Shown here in pieces: positions 27,878-36,438 of a DNA stretch of 64,000 bases; position 1 is the first letter of the stretch, and every line of letters starts with the position of its first letter. The stretch comes from Flavobacterium sp. SCGC AAA160-P02 (GTDB lineage Bacteria; Bacteroidota; Bacteroidia; Flavobacteriales; Flavobacteriaceae). The translations under genes were made by a program, and so were the position numbers. The DNA lies in assembly GCA_000383355.1 (NCBI GenBank), contig KB911146.1, positions 1-64,000 on the forward strand, given 5' to 3'. Below the pieces are notes generated by a model. The model worked only from the letters and a program-made list of their open reading frames with translations. It ran no database searches and was not told the DNA's origin.

Positions 27878-29110
27878 TTATTGCTTTAAATTTTTAACTC
27901 TTTCAAATAATGTTGGATGTGAGTAATGAATAAATACGTACAGAAAATGTGGTGTAAGATTACTTAAACTATTTTTAGATAATTTTTTTAATGAGCTAAT
28001 TAACGGTTCGCTAGCAAATGTTTTTTTAGCATAATTATCTGCTTGATATTCAAATTTTCTAGACATATAATTCATAAACATCCCTGTAACTTCAGATATT
28101 GGCGAATATAAAATACCAAATGCAATGAGTCCAATATGAAAGCTTGGCACAGAAACACCCAAAGCTATTGATAATATTGGCGAATGAATAAATAATGATA
28201 AAAGAAATAAAGTAAGACCAGTAAGCACAATAGAGGCAATTAAATTAAAAACTATATGCTTTCTTTTGTAATGACCAACTTCATGAGCTAACACAGCAAC
28301 TATTTCATCGATAGTTAGATCGTTTATAAGTGTATCATATAATGTAATTCGTTTTTGATTTCCAAAGCCAGAAAAATAGGCGTTAGCTTTTGTAGAACGT
28401 TTAGAGCCATTAATCACAAAAATATTATTTAATGTAAACCCAACAGAATTTGCATATTTTGTAATAGCATCTTTAAGATTCCCCTCTTCTAAGGCTGTTT
28501 GCTTATTAAATAACGGAACTATAATTTTAGAATAAAACATATTCATAAACAAGGAGAAAACGGTAACTAAACTCCAAGAATAGAGCCAAAAATAGGTTCC
28601 TGTAAATTCATAAAACCAAATAATTAAAGCTAAAATAAAGCCACCTAATATAATAGACATTAACAGACCTTTTAGTTTGTCTATAATAAAAGTTTTTTTA
28701 CTAGTTTTATTAAAGCCAAATTTTTCTTCAATAACAAAGGTTTTATAGTATGAAAAAGGGGTGGTTAAAAGATCACTGCCAATGATAATAATACCAAAGA
28801 AAATTAAACCTATTATAATGGTATTTTCTGAATAAGCTCTGGCAAAACTATCAACCAAAGAAAATCCGTCTAAAAAGAAAAAACTAAGTGTTAATACTAT
28901 TGAAAATAGAGAAGTTACAATACCAAAACGATAGTTTGTTTTTTTATAGCTCTGAGATTTTTTATATTCTTTTCGATCATAGACATCAGAGACTTCTTCA
29001 GGAATTACATCCTCAAAATGAGATGCATTCAGAGAGTCTAAGAGTTGATCAACTAAAAACTTTAGTACTAAAATAGCAATGAAAACATAAAATAAAGTAG
29101 GTGGTTGCAT
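27878..29110 (-). CDS. M48 (Ste24-like) membrane metallopeptidase
   Basis: An integral membrane zinc protease of 410 residues, like CAAX protease Ste24/HtpX. It has several membrane helices and a cytoplasmic catalytic motif, VLAHEVGHYKRKH (HExxH near 275). The third ligand is probably the Glu of RKFEYQADNYAKK. NGSKRSTKANAYFSGFGN is the usual substrate-groove segment. Bacteria lack prenylated CAAX proteins, so a quality-control role is inferred. Its ATG overlaps the stop of the glucokinase gene by one base (TAATG), which suggests coupling. Confidence 0.9.
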   Translation of the reverse strand: MQPPTLFYVFIAILVLKFLVDQLLDSLNASHFEDVIPEEVSDVYDRKEYKKSQSYKKTNYRFGIVTSLFSIVLTLSFFFLDGFSLVDSFARAYSENTIIIGLIFFGIIIIGSDLLTTPFSYYKTFVIEEKFGFNKTSKKTFIIDKLKGLLMSIILGGFILALIIWFYEFTGTYFWLYSWSLVTVFSLFMNMFYSKIIVPLFNKQTALEEGNLKDAITKYANSVGFTLNNIFVINGSKRSTKANAYFSGFGNQKRITLYDTLINDLTIDEIVAVLAHEVGHYKRKHIVFNLIASIVLTGLTLFLLSLFIHSPILSIALGVSVPSFHIGLIAFGILYSPISEVTGMFMNYMSRKFEYQADNYAKKTFASEPLISSLKKLSKNSLSNLTPHFLYVFIHYSHPTLFERVKNLKQ

Positions 29111-29856
29111 TATTCGTTTAGTTTTTTTCTTGCATACATAGCTGCTCCAATAATACCAGCATTATTCTTAAATTTCGCAATTTTTATCTTAACGTCTGAG
29201 CTTAAGTAATGTTTAAACTCATCATGTTTTTTACTGATACCGCCACCTAAAATAATAAGATTAGGAGAAAATATAGTGTTAATTTGATGTAATAATATAT
29301 CTAGACGTAAAGACCATTCTTTTAAGGTTAACTTCTCTTTTTTTCTGATAGAATCTGCACAAAAAAACTCTATTATATTTCCGTCTTCATGTAACAACTT
29401 ACCAAGTTCTAAATTAGGTATCAATTTACCATTATAAAATAAACCTGAGCCAATACCTGTACCAATAGTAACTACAATTACCAATCCTTTTTTTCCTTTT
29501 CCTGCGCCTAAGCTTACTTCAGCAATTCCTGCCAAATCTGCATCATTACTAACATAAAATGGAATATTACAGGTGTTTTTAAAAAAATCATCAACTTGTA
29601 TATTTTTCCATAATGGACTTAAATTTCCAGAATGGATGCACTTTCCGTCAATAATTGTTGTTGGGAAACTACAACCTATTGCTTTTTTCCAATTAAAATG
29701 CGTAACCATTTCCTGAACTACTTTAGCAATAGCTTCTGGTGTTGCAGGTTTTGGAGTAGCTATTCTGTGTCTTTCAGATAGTAATTCTCCAGACTTTGTA
29801 TCTACAATAGCAGCTTTAATTCCAGAGCCACCAATATCCATACCTAATACTTTCAT
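29110..29856 (-). CDS. ROK-family polyphosphate glucokinase
   Basis: A sugar kinase of 248 residues. ATP/phosphate-site motifs are [13 protein letters not shown] (7-19) and [13 protein letters not shown] (near 130). GNLSPLW and the catalytic [10 protein letters not shown] segment match PpgK, which phosphorylates glucose with polyphosphate or ATP. The zinc-binding Cys motif of ROK repressors and classic glucokinases is absent, as is usual for PpgK. It sits between the TrmH-like methyltransferase (8 bases upstream) and the M48 peptidase (overlapping), so these three form an operon. Confidence 0.87.
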   Translation of the reverse strand: MKVLGMDIGGSGIKAAIVDTKSGELLSERHRIATPKPATPEAIAKVVQEMVTHFNWKKAIGCSFPTTIIDGKCIHSGNLSPLWKNIQVDDFFKNTCNIPFYVSNDADLAGIAEVSLGAGKGKKGLVIVVTIGTGIGSGLFYNGKLIPNLELGKLLHEDGNIIEFFCADSIRKKEKLTLKEWSLRLDILLHQINTIFSPNLIILGGGISKKHDEFKHYLSSDVKIKIAKFKNNAGIIGAAMYARKKLNE

Positions 29857-29864
29857 GAAAAATG

Positions 29865-30653
29865 TTATTTAAATTTTCGTTGTCTTTTTGCTTCAAAAAG
29901 TAATACTGCAGCAGCAACGGAAACATTCATAGAATCTATTTCTCCTTGCATTGGAATGTTAATATTTTTAGTTGCTGTATCTCTCCAAATTTGTGTTAAT
30001 CCAGTAGCTTCTGTCCCAACAATAATTGCTGAGGCTTCCCTGTAATCTTGTTCAGTATATGAGTTTGAGTTTTGCAATGTTGCAGCAAAGGTTTTAATAT
30101 TTTGATCTTTAAAGAATCTAATGATCTCCTCAGAAGATGCAATTACTAATTGATTTGTAAAAATACAACCAACACTTGATCTAATTACATTTGGATTGTA
30201 AATATCAGTTTTAGCATCTGCTAAAATAATAGCATCAATATTTGCCGCATCTGCAGTTCTAAGCATGGCGCCAATATTTCCTGGTTTTTCAATGCCTTGA
30301 ATTACTAATAGTAATGGTTTTTTGTTTTTAAATTGTAGCGATTCTAAATTGATGTTTTTAGACTCAGCAATAGCTATAACACCTTCTGTAGATTCTCTGT
30401 AGGCAATTTTTTGATAGACTTCCTGAGAGATTTCAATCAGTTCAATTTCTTTAAATTGTGTAATAAATTCAGAAGATACTTTATGAGAAACAAATAGGAG
30501 TGAAGTAATACAGTAATTTCCTTTGATGGCTAATTCTATCTCTCTTTTTCCTTCTATTACAAACAATCCTTGCTTTCTTCGTTCGCGAGATTTTTCTTGA
30601 AGTTTAAGAATATTTTTAATCTGAATGTTTTGAAGGCTATGAATTTGTTTCAT
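29865..30653 (-). CDS. TrmH/SpoU-family RNA methyltransferase
   Basis: A SAM-dependent 2'-O-ribose methyltransferase for rRNA or tRNA. The N-terminal substrate domain has [12 protein letters not shown], and the C-terminal SPOUT knot has [31 protein letters not shown] and [20 protein letters not shown] place the start at the ATG at 30653 ([13 protein letters not shown]), giving 262 residues. The 17 codons upstream are unlike the family and overlap a candidate promoter element. The modified nucleotide cannot be named. Confidence 0.9.
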   Translation of the reverse strand: MKQIHSLQNIQIKNILKLQEKSRERRKQGLFVIEGKREIELAIKGNYCITSLLFVSHKVSSEFITQFKEIELIEISQEVYQKIAYRESTEGVIAIAESKNINLESLQFKNKKPLLLVIQGIEKPGNIGAMLRTADAANIDAIILADAKTDIYNPNVIRSSVGCIFTNQLVIASSEEIIRFFKDQNIKTFAATLQNSNSYTEQDYREASAIIVGTEATGLTQIWRDTATKNINIPMQGEIDSMNVSVAAAVLLFEAKRQRKFK

Positions 30654-30658
30654 CAAAG

Positions 30659-30666
30659 CAAAAGTA
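30659..30666 (-). promoter_or_regulatory. Candidate -7 element abutting the trmH-like ATG
   Basis: TACTTTTG on the minus strand, only 5 bases before the ATG at 30653. If used, the transcript would be nearly leaderless. No -33 TTG at normal spacing. Confidence 0.4.
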
Positions 30667-30751
30667 GGAAATTTTGAGATCATTAAAGGTAAGCCAAAAG
30701 ACAATAAAATGATCTAGTTAAAGAGTTCTGATTTTCTTAATTAGTTAGAAT

Positions 30752-30780
30752 AAAAAAAGCGCCAAATTGGCGCTTTTTTT
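30752..30780 (-). terminator. Intrinsic terminator of the amidohydrolase operon
   Basis: Palindrome AAAAAAAGCGCC / GGCGCTTTTTTT around an AAATT loop. It lies 5 bases past the stop of the amidohydrolase gene and could act in both directions. Confidence 0.85.
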
Positions 30781-30784
30781 AAGA

Positions 30785-32095
30785 TTATTTCTTTCCATTT
30801 ATTTTTGAATCATACCTTTTCCATAGAGTAGTATGATGTGATTCTAAACTTATTTTTCTGCCTTGAATAAAGGCATGATTTAGAATATTTCCTCTCATAT
30901 CTAAAGCATCGCCTTCAGATATAAACAATGTTGCATCTTTACCTACCTCTAATGTTCCAGTAGTTTTTTCGATCCCTAATATTTTAGCAGCATTCCCAGT
31001 AATCATTGCTACAGCTGCTTCCTTGTCTACGCCATGTGCGGCATAAGTTCCTGCATAAAAAGGTAAGTTTCTCGTATTCATACGTTCCATTTGCCCCTCC
31101 ATACCAATAGCAACTGTAAGCCCAGCATCTATTAAAATTGCAGCATTTCTGTATGACAAATCATAATCATCATCTTCATTTTCTGGAATTCGATGCGCTC
31201 TTTCTACAACAACAGGAATATTGTGTTTAATTAACAAACTGGCTACTTTTTCAGCTCCATCTCCATGAACTACTACCATATCTGTAATTCCTAGATCTTT
31301 AAACATGGTTACTGCATCTGTAATTTCTTTATGACCACTAACATGAATAAATATTTTTTGAGATCCATTAAACAATCCTTTTGTTGCTTCGTAAGTTAAA
31401 TTTATTTTTTGATTGTTTTCAGTTATATAACGTTTTGCTGCAGCAAAATAATCTTGAATACGCTGCGTATTTTTGGAGTATTTTTTGTCTAACTTTAAAC
31501 CTGAATCTTCACCCAGCCACCATCTTCCTCTAGTAAATGTTTCTGGCCAATTAATATGTATAGCATCGTCAACTTTTACCGCAGCATCTTCCCAATTCCA
31601 TGCATCTAGTTGCATTATTGAAGAAGTTCCAGAAATAACACCACCTCTTGGTGTAATTTGTGCCATTAAAACCCCATTTGGCCTCATAGATTCAACCACT
31701 TTGCTTTCTGCATTGTAGGCTATTAAACTTCTAACATGAGGTAACATAAGACCAATTTCATCTGTATCTACAGATGCTTTTACTGCATCAACTTCTGCCA
31801 ATCCTAAAGAGGCATTAACAGCTATAAAACCAGGGTAAATATGCTTGCCCTTCGCATTTACGACAGTTCCTTGTCTAGCAATTTTTACTAACGTGCTACC
31901 AACAAAAGTAATTTTTCCGTTGTTAAACATTATCAAAGAGTTTTCTATAACGTCTCCGTTGCCTAAATGAGCAGTTGCTCCTTCTATAGAAAAGGCATTT
32001 ACTTGTTTAGAAGCAGGTGTTTGTTGTGCGATGATAGATCCTGCTAAGAAGCAAAATATCATATTAAATATTATGTATTTTTTCATGTCTCTCAT
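30785..32095 (-). CDS. Secreted amidohydrolase-fold protein, metal site degenerate
   Basis: About 436 residues with a signal peptide (KKYIIFNMIFCFLAGSIIAQ). The fold is that of imidazolonepropionase-like amidohydrolases: composite beta-sandwich at both ends (KHIYPGFIAVNASLGL; GKDATLFISEGDALDM) around a TIM barrel. The first metal motif HxH is replaced (VNASLG) and the late Asp is in IGMEGQ with no Asp, so hydrolysis is doubtful. I use the ATG at 32095; 32086 (MKKYII) is equally possible, and 32116 would overlap the upstream gene. It probably works with the adjacent larger homologue, perhaps as a complex. Confidence 0.8.
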   Translation of the reverse strand: MRDMKKYIIFNMIFCFLAGSIIAQQTPASKQVNAFSIEGATAHLGNGDVIENSLIMFNNGKITFVGSTLVKIARQGTVVNAKGKHIYPGFIAVNASLGLAEVDAVKASVDTDEIGLMLPHVRSLIAYNAESKVVESMRPNGVLMAQITPRGGVISGTSSIMQLDAWNWEDAAVKVDDAIHINWPETFTRGRWWLGEDSGLKLDKKYSKNTQRIQDYFAAAKRYITENNQKINLTYEATKGLFNGSQKIFIHVSGHKEITDAVTMFKDLGITDMVVVHGDGAEKVASLLIKHNIPVVVERAHRIPENEDDDYDLSYRNAAILIDAGLTVAIGMEGQMERMNTRNLPFYAGTYAAHGVDKEAAVAMITGNAAKILGIEKTTGTLEVGKDATLFISEGDALDMRGNILNHAFIQGRKISLESHHTTLWKRYDSKINGKK

Positions 32096-32102
32096 TGTTA
32101 TA

Positions 32103-35048
32103 TTATTCTGTATCACAGGTAAAGTTTTTTAAGATTTTTTTACTAGGAGCTTGTGTTTTAGTGCCTTTCATTTTCTCCTGTAACATCATGCTAATTAGCT
32201 TGCTTTTTTCTTTTTTAATTGCCATGCGTTTTTTCTTATCTTCTTCAAGATCAAAGAAAACTTTTCCTTCAATAATTGTTTTCTCAGCAATGGCATAGAT
32301 AGAAAGTGGATTGTGACTCCATAATACAACATCAGCATCTTTTCCAACTTTAATACTTCCAACTTTTTCGTCTATATGAAGAAGTTTTGCAGGATTGATA
32401 GTCACCATATTCCAGGCGTCAAGTTCTGTCATTCCGCCATATTTTATTGTTTTTGCAGCTTCTTGGTTTAATCTTCTAGACATTTCTCTATCATCAGAAT
32501 TAATAGCTACAGTAACCCCTGCATTATGCATAATTGCAGCATTGTATGGAATAGCATCATTTACTTCGTATTTATATCCCCACCAATCTGAGAAGGTAGA
32601 ACCTCCAACTCCATGTTCTTTCATCTTATCTGCTACTTTATAGCCTTCTAAAATATGTGTGAATGTGTTGATCGTAAAATTGAATTTTTCGGCAACTTTA
32701 ATTAACATATTAATTTCACTTTGTACATAAGAATGACAAGAAATAAAACGTTCTTTATGTAAGATTTCTGCTAAAGTTTCTAGCTCTAAATCTTTACGAT
32801 AGGCTTTTCCACTTTTCTTTAAAGCATCATATTCTTTAGCTCTTTGGAAATAATCTACAAAAACTTGTTCAACTCCCATACGTGTTTGTGGAAATCTATA
32901 ACTAGAATTAGAACGAGATTGTTTTACGTTTTCACCCAGAGCAAATTTTATAAATTTAGGTGAGTTTTCATAAATCAAGTTTTTTGCATTCTCTCCCCAT
33001 TTCAATTTTATAATGGCAGAACGACCCCCAATAGGGTTTGCAGAACCATGAAGAATTTGAATAGAAGTTACTCCACCTGCTAAATTTCTGTAGATATTAA
33101 TATCATTGGGGTTTACAACATCTTCTATAGTAACTTCTGCAGTAGAGTTATGACCACCTTCGTTTATGGCTGAAGCTCCAATATGAGAATGCTCATCAAT
33201 TATTCCTGCAGTTAAATGCTTTCCTGTTCCGTCTATAACAGTAGCTCTTTTATCTGAAAGGCTCTTGCCAATCTGGGTAATTTTCCCATTTTTAAGCAGT
33301 ACATCGGTGTTTTTTAAAACACCTGCTGCTTCACTAGTCCAAACGGTCGTATTTTTAATTAAAAGAGTCTGTTGTGTTGGTTGAGAGAAGTTTCCTAGAC
33401 CAATATTAGGATAACTTACAGAGAGCAAGGTAGGAGTGTCAGAAGTCTTTTCTTTCCTATCTTTTTTCTTTGAGTCTTTTGTGTCTTCACTATCTTTGGT
33501 GGCAGACCATAAAGACTCGGTTCCATCTATACTAAAATATGTACCACTTAATCCAGTAGATGAAGGTTGGGCCAATATTCTAGAAAAATCACCATTGTTG
33601 TTCATTGTCATGGAAACCCATCCGTCAGAAAAAGAAAATTTAGAAGTTATTTTTTTTTCATCAGAAGTTAGACTTCCACGTTGTTTAGCCTCCTTTCCAG
33701 AAACTTTTAATTGAAAAGATGTTCCTTCAATAGAAAAACTATATTTTCCATTAATATCTTTAATATTCATGTCATTAATAACATGTTGATCTCCTTGAAC
33801 CCAGTTTTCATAGATAGTTGTTCCTTTATCAAAGACATCTCCATTGGTGATGATAAAATTAGCCTGACTTCCTGAGTTTAAATTCCCAATATCAGATTTT
33901 CCAATCATACTAGCAGGGATTGTTGTGAGAGCCTCTAATGCTTTAGTTTTATCAAAACCATAGCTAATTGCTTTTTGTAGATTTTTATGAAAAGATTTTA
34001 CAGATTTTAAATCATGTGTAGTAAGGGCAAAGGTTATGTTGTTGTCTGCTAACACTGCCAAATTAGAAGGTTCTTGATTCCAACTTCTCATATCATGAAG
34101 AGAAATTTTATTTGCAATTAGTGGATTGCTTACATCATATGGTTTTCTGAAATTAATAGGGATAATCATGTTTGCTCCCGTTGCTTTGATATCATTTATT
34201 TTTTCAAATTCATCTCCACCACCAACAATGGTGTATTGAATACCAAACTCGTCTCCAACTTTGTCTGCTCTAAAAACATCTAATTGATTTCCAGCATCAA
34301 ATATTTGAATCAGATTTTTATTGTTGTTTAAAGAAGCTAAAGAAGCATCTGTATTTTTTATGTTTCCACTAGCATACCAGTCTGCATCTAAATACATCTG
34401 ACGTAATAAAGCCATGGCTCCCATTCTAGAGGTAGGGTAGTTTTGTGTAGATAATAAACTTTTTGCAAATGATAAATACTGAGCAGATTTTTTATCTAAA
34501 ATTCTATACCCATCAGATGATTTGGTATTTAGCGCAACTAACATTCCATTACCTCTTACAATACCATCTTGCATGTGCGTATTTACAACACCAAAACCAG
34601 CATTCACCAATTCTTTTGCTTTTTTATCATCAAAAGAAAACAGTTGAGATGCATCTACTTCTGGTCTAATATGATCATTCCAATAATGACCAGTTCTGGT
34701 GGCATCATACTGAGGAGTTCTACTTCTACCTCCTTTTCTTTTTGGCTTTTTAACACCAAAATCTGAATATATATCAATAAAAGACGGATATATTGTTTTT
34801 CCTTTTAAATCTATTGTTCTTGCTCCAACTGGTACTGAAACAGATTTCCCAACGCTCACAACTTTACCATCTCTAACAAGCAGTGTTCCTTTTTTGATAA
34901 TTGAAGTAGGTGTCGTGTATATTTTTGCGTTGATAAAAGCAACTGTTGTATTTTTAGTTGTCTTTACACTAGTGTTGATTGGAAAGTAGTCTTGCGCTTG
35001 TAAAAAAGATATAGACAAAAGCATGAGTACTAGAAATAGTTTTCTCAT
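32103..35048 (-). CDS. Secreted double-domain amidohydrolase
   Basis: About 981 residues: a signal peptide (RKLFLVLMLLSISFLQAQ), then two amidohydrolase-like halves. The N-terminal half has the composite-domain segment KTIYPSFIDIYSDFG but no HxH. The C-terminal half (from about 560) keeps the metal ligands: HSH in GIIDEHSHIGA, His in SCHSYVQSEI, His in FTHILEGY and Asp in INSDDREMSRR, so it is probably catalytic. The substrate is unknown; cyclic amides or dipeptides are typical of the family. I start at 35048, as the upstream ATGs add non-signal sequence. The smaller homologue follows immediately. Confidence 0.83.
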   Translation of the reverse strand: MRKLFLVLMLLSISFLQAQDYFPINTSVKTTKNTTVAFINAKIYTTPTSIIKKGTLLVRDGKVVSVGKSVSVPVGARTIDLKGKTIYPSFIDIYSDFGVKKPKRKGGRSRTPQYDATRTGHYWNDHIRPEVDASQLFSFDDKKAKELVNAGFGVVNTHMQDGIVRGNGMLVALNTKSSDGYRILDKKSAQYLSFAKSLLSTQNYPTSRMGAMALLRQMYLDADWYASGNIKNTDASLASLNNNKNLIQIFDAGNQLDVFRADKVGDEFGIQYTIVGGGDEFEKINDIKATGANMIIPINFRKPYDVSNPLIANKISLHDMRSWNQEPSNLAVLADNNITFALTTHDLKSVKSFHKNLQKAISYGFDKTKALEALTTIPASMIGKSDIGNLNSGSQANFIITNGDVFDKGTTIYENWVQGDQHVINDMNIKDINGKYSFSIEGTSFQLKVSGKEAKQRGSLTSDEKKITSKFSFSDGWVSMTMNNNGDFSRILAQPSSTGLSGTYFSIDGTESLWSATKDSEDTKDSKKKDRKEKTSDTPTLLSVSYPNIGLGNFSQPTQQTLLIKNTTVWTSEAAGVLKNTDVLLKNGKITQIGKSLSDKRATVIDGTGKHLTAGIIDEHSHIGASAINEGGHNSTAEVTIEDVVNPNDINIYRNLAGGVTSIQILHGSANPIGGRSAIIKLKWGENAKNLIYENSPKFIKFALGENVKQSRSNSSYRFPQTRMGVEQVFVDYFQRAKEYDALKKSGKAYRKDLELETLAEILHKERFISCHSYVQSEINMLIKVAEKFNFTINTFTHILEGYKVADKMKEHGVGGSTFSDWWGYKYEVNDAIPYNAAIMHNAGVTVAINSDDREMSRRLNQEAAKTIKYGGMTELDAWNMVTINPAKLLHIDEKVGSIKVGKDADVVLWSHNPLSIYAIAEKTIIEGKVFFDLEEDKKKRMAIKKEKSKLISMMLQEKMKGTKTQAPSKKILKNFTCDTE

Positions 35049-35223
35049 TATTATAGTTGTTTGATTTTTCATAAATTTATTGAGAACTAAACTCACAGAG
35101 AGTTTTTTATTTTTTTTTAACAAAACTTTATGAGAGTAATACCTCTATAGTTTTCATTGGTGAATAGTAATATTCTTTTTCAGAATGTTAGAAATTTTCA
35201 ACAAAAGGCAACATAACACCTTT

Positions 35224-36300
35224 CTAATTATCTACAGATTTTCTAAAGTAACTAATTAATAAATCAACTACGTAATTATAGGAATCTACTCCTTTTTGTT
35301 GTTTATTAGATTTAAGATATGCATTGTATCCTTTTTTTACAATAGGTTCAAAAGGGTTCTTATAGCCATTCCAGAACTTAGAAGATGCAGTAAAGTCTTT
35401 AATAATTCCTGTATGTATTGTTTTGTAAAGCACCCAGTATTGTTCTGGGTCTCTTTTGTACAATTCAAACAACATATACCTTGTAGCCATTCTATAGGCA
35501 CCATACTTAAAATAGAGGTCTTCATTAGATAAAGCTGCCAGAAACCCCACAAAATTCGCCTCATTTTCTGCTGCAAAACCAATTTGATGTGCCATTTCAT
35601 GACAGGTAGTTGTTGGTAAGCTTGTTGTCGGAATTTTACTATTTACCTGTGCTTCACCAGTAAATGGGTTAAAATAACCCGAAGTACCATTGTAAGACTG
35701 AAAAAGACTCATTAAAGAATTTTTAGCAACCCCATATTTATGAGTAAACTGAGGCATTTCTTTTGCCAGTTCATTGTATCCGTTCTTTGCAAGTGAGTAG
35801 ATTTCTTGATGAGAATAAGGAATCTTTATCATTATAGAATCAGATTTTGTAATTACAAAATGGGCATTGTTTAGTTTAGAAATTAAATACTCAGAGACAT
35901 CAATTAATTCTTTATTACTGTAAGAAGTAGTTTGATACCCTAAATTTTTAGATAAAGGCTCTCTGTAATAGTTTAATCCCCACAAAAAATAAAAGAAGAA
36001 ATAAATAACAGAGATAAAAGAAGTAATTCCTAAAAGTTTAGAAAAGAAATTTTTAAATCTTGTCAATACTAATTTATAGATAAAGTATATGCTATAAAAA
36101 ACAGCAAAGAAAATGAAAAGATCTCCAATAGAAACAGAGATCCACCCAAATAAAATTCTAAGAAGAGAGCTGATGTAGGGATATATACCCATAGAATAAT
36201 AGACCTCTACAAAAGAAGGATTGTGTTCTATCCATTTCATCAATAGCACTTGAATTCCCAAAAAAAGTGTGAGATAAAGATTTCTTTTTTGTACTTTCAT
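35224..36300 (-). CDS. DUF3810 membrane protein with HExxH motif
   Basis: About 358 residues. Three N-terminal membrane helices (about 8-25, 50-72 and 80-100) are followed by a soluble domain of the DUF3810 family. CHEMAHQIGFAAENEANFVGF carries HExxH and a downstream Glu in the spacing of gluzincin zinc proteases, so a membrane-bound metallopeptidase is likely by motif, though the substrate is unknown. The ATG at 36300 (MKVQKRNLYL) is preferred; the longer frame to 36453 would overlap dnaB and lacks family-like sequence. It faces dnaB across a 138-base divergent region. Confidence 0.82.
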   Translation of the reverse strand: MKVQKRNLYLTLFLGIQVLLMKWIEHNPSFVEVYYSMGIYPYISSLLRILFGWISVSIGDLFIFFAVFYSIYFIYKLVLTRFKNFFSKLLGITSFISVIYFFFYFLWGLNYYREPLSKNLGYQTTSYSNKELIDVSEYLISKLNNAHFVITKSDSIMIKIPYSHQEIYSLAKNGYNELAKEMPQFTHKYGVAKNSLMSLFQSYNGTSGYFNPFTGEAQVNSKIPTTSLPTTTCHEMAHQIGFAAENEANFVGFLAALSNEDLYFKYGAYRMATRYMLFELYKRDPEQYWVLYKTIHTGIIKDFTASSKFWNGYKNPFEPIVKKGYNAYLKSNKQQKGVDSYNYVVDLLISYFRKSVDN

Positions 36301-36425
36301 TGTTGTAAAAATACACAAGAATTTTACAACTTTGTACTTTGTTAACATGATAATAACAATTTGGTTAACAAATCTTGTGTACAAATAAATAGTGATAAGA
36401 GAATCTTCAATCCCAAGTAAAAATA

Positions 36426-36433
36426 TACATTTG
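36426..36433 (+). promoter_or_regulatory. Candidate -7 element abutting the dnaB ATG
   Basis: TACATTTG, a TAnnTTTG match, ends 5 bases before the dnaB ATG at 36439. Use of it would give a leaderless message. No -33 TTG at normal spacing. Confidence 0.4.
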
Positions 36434-36438
36434 TTACC

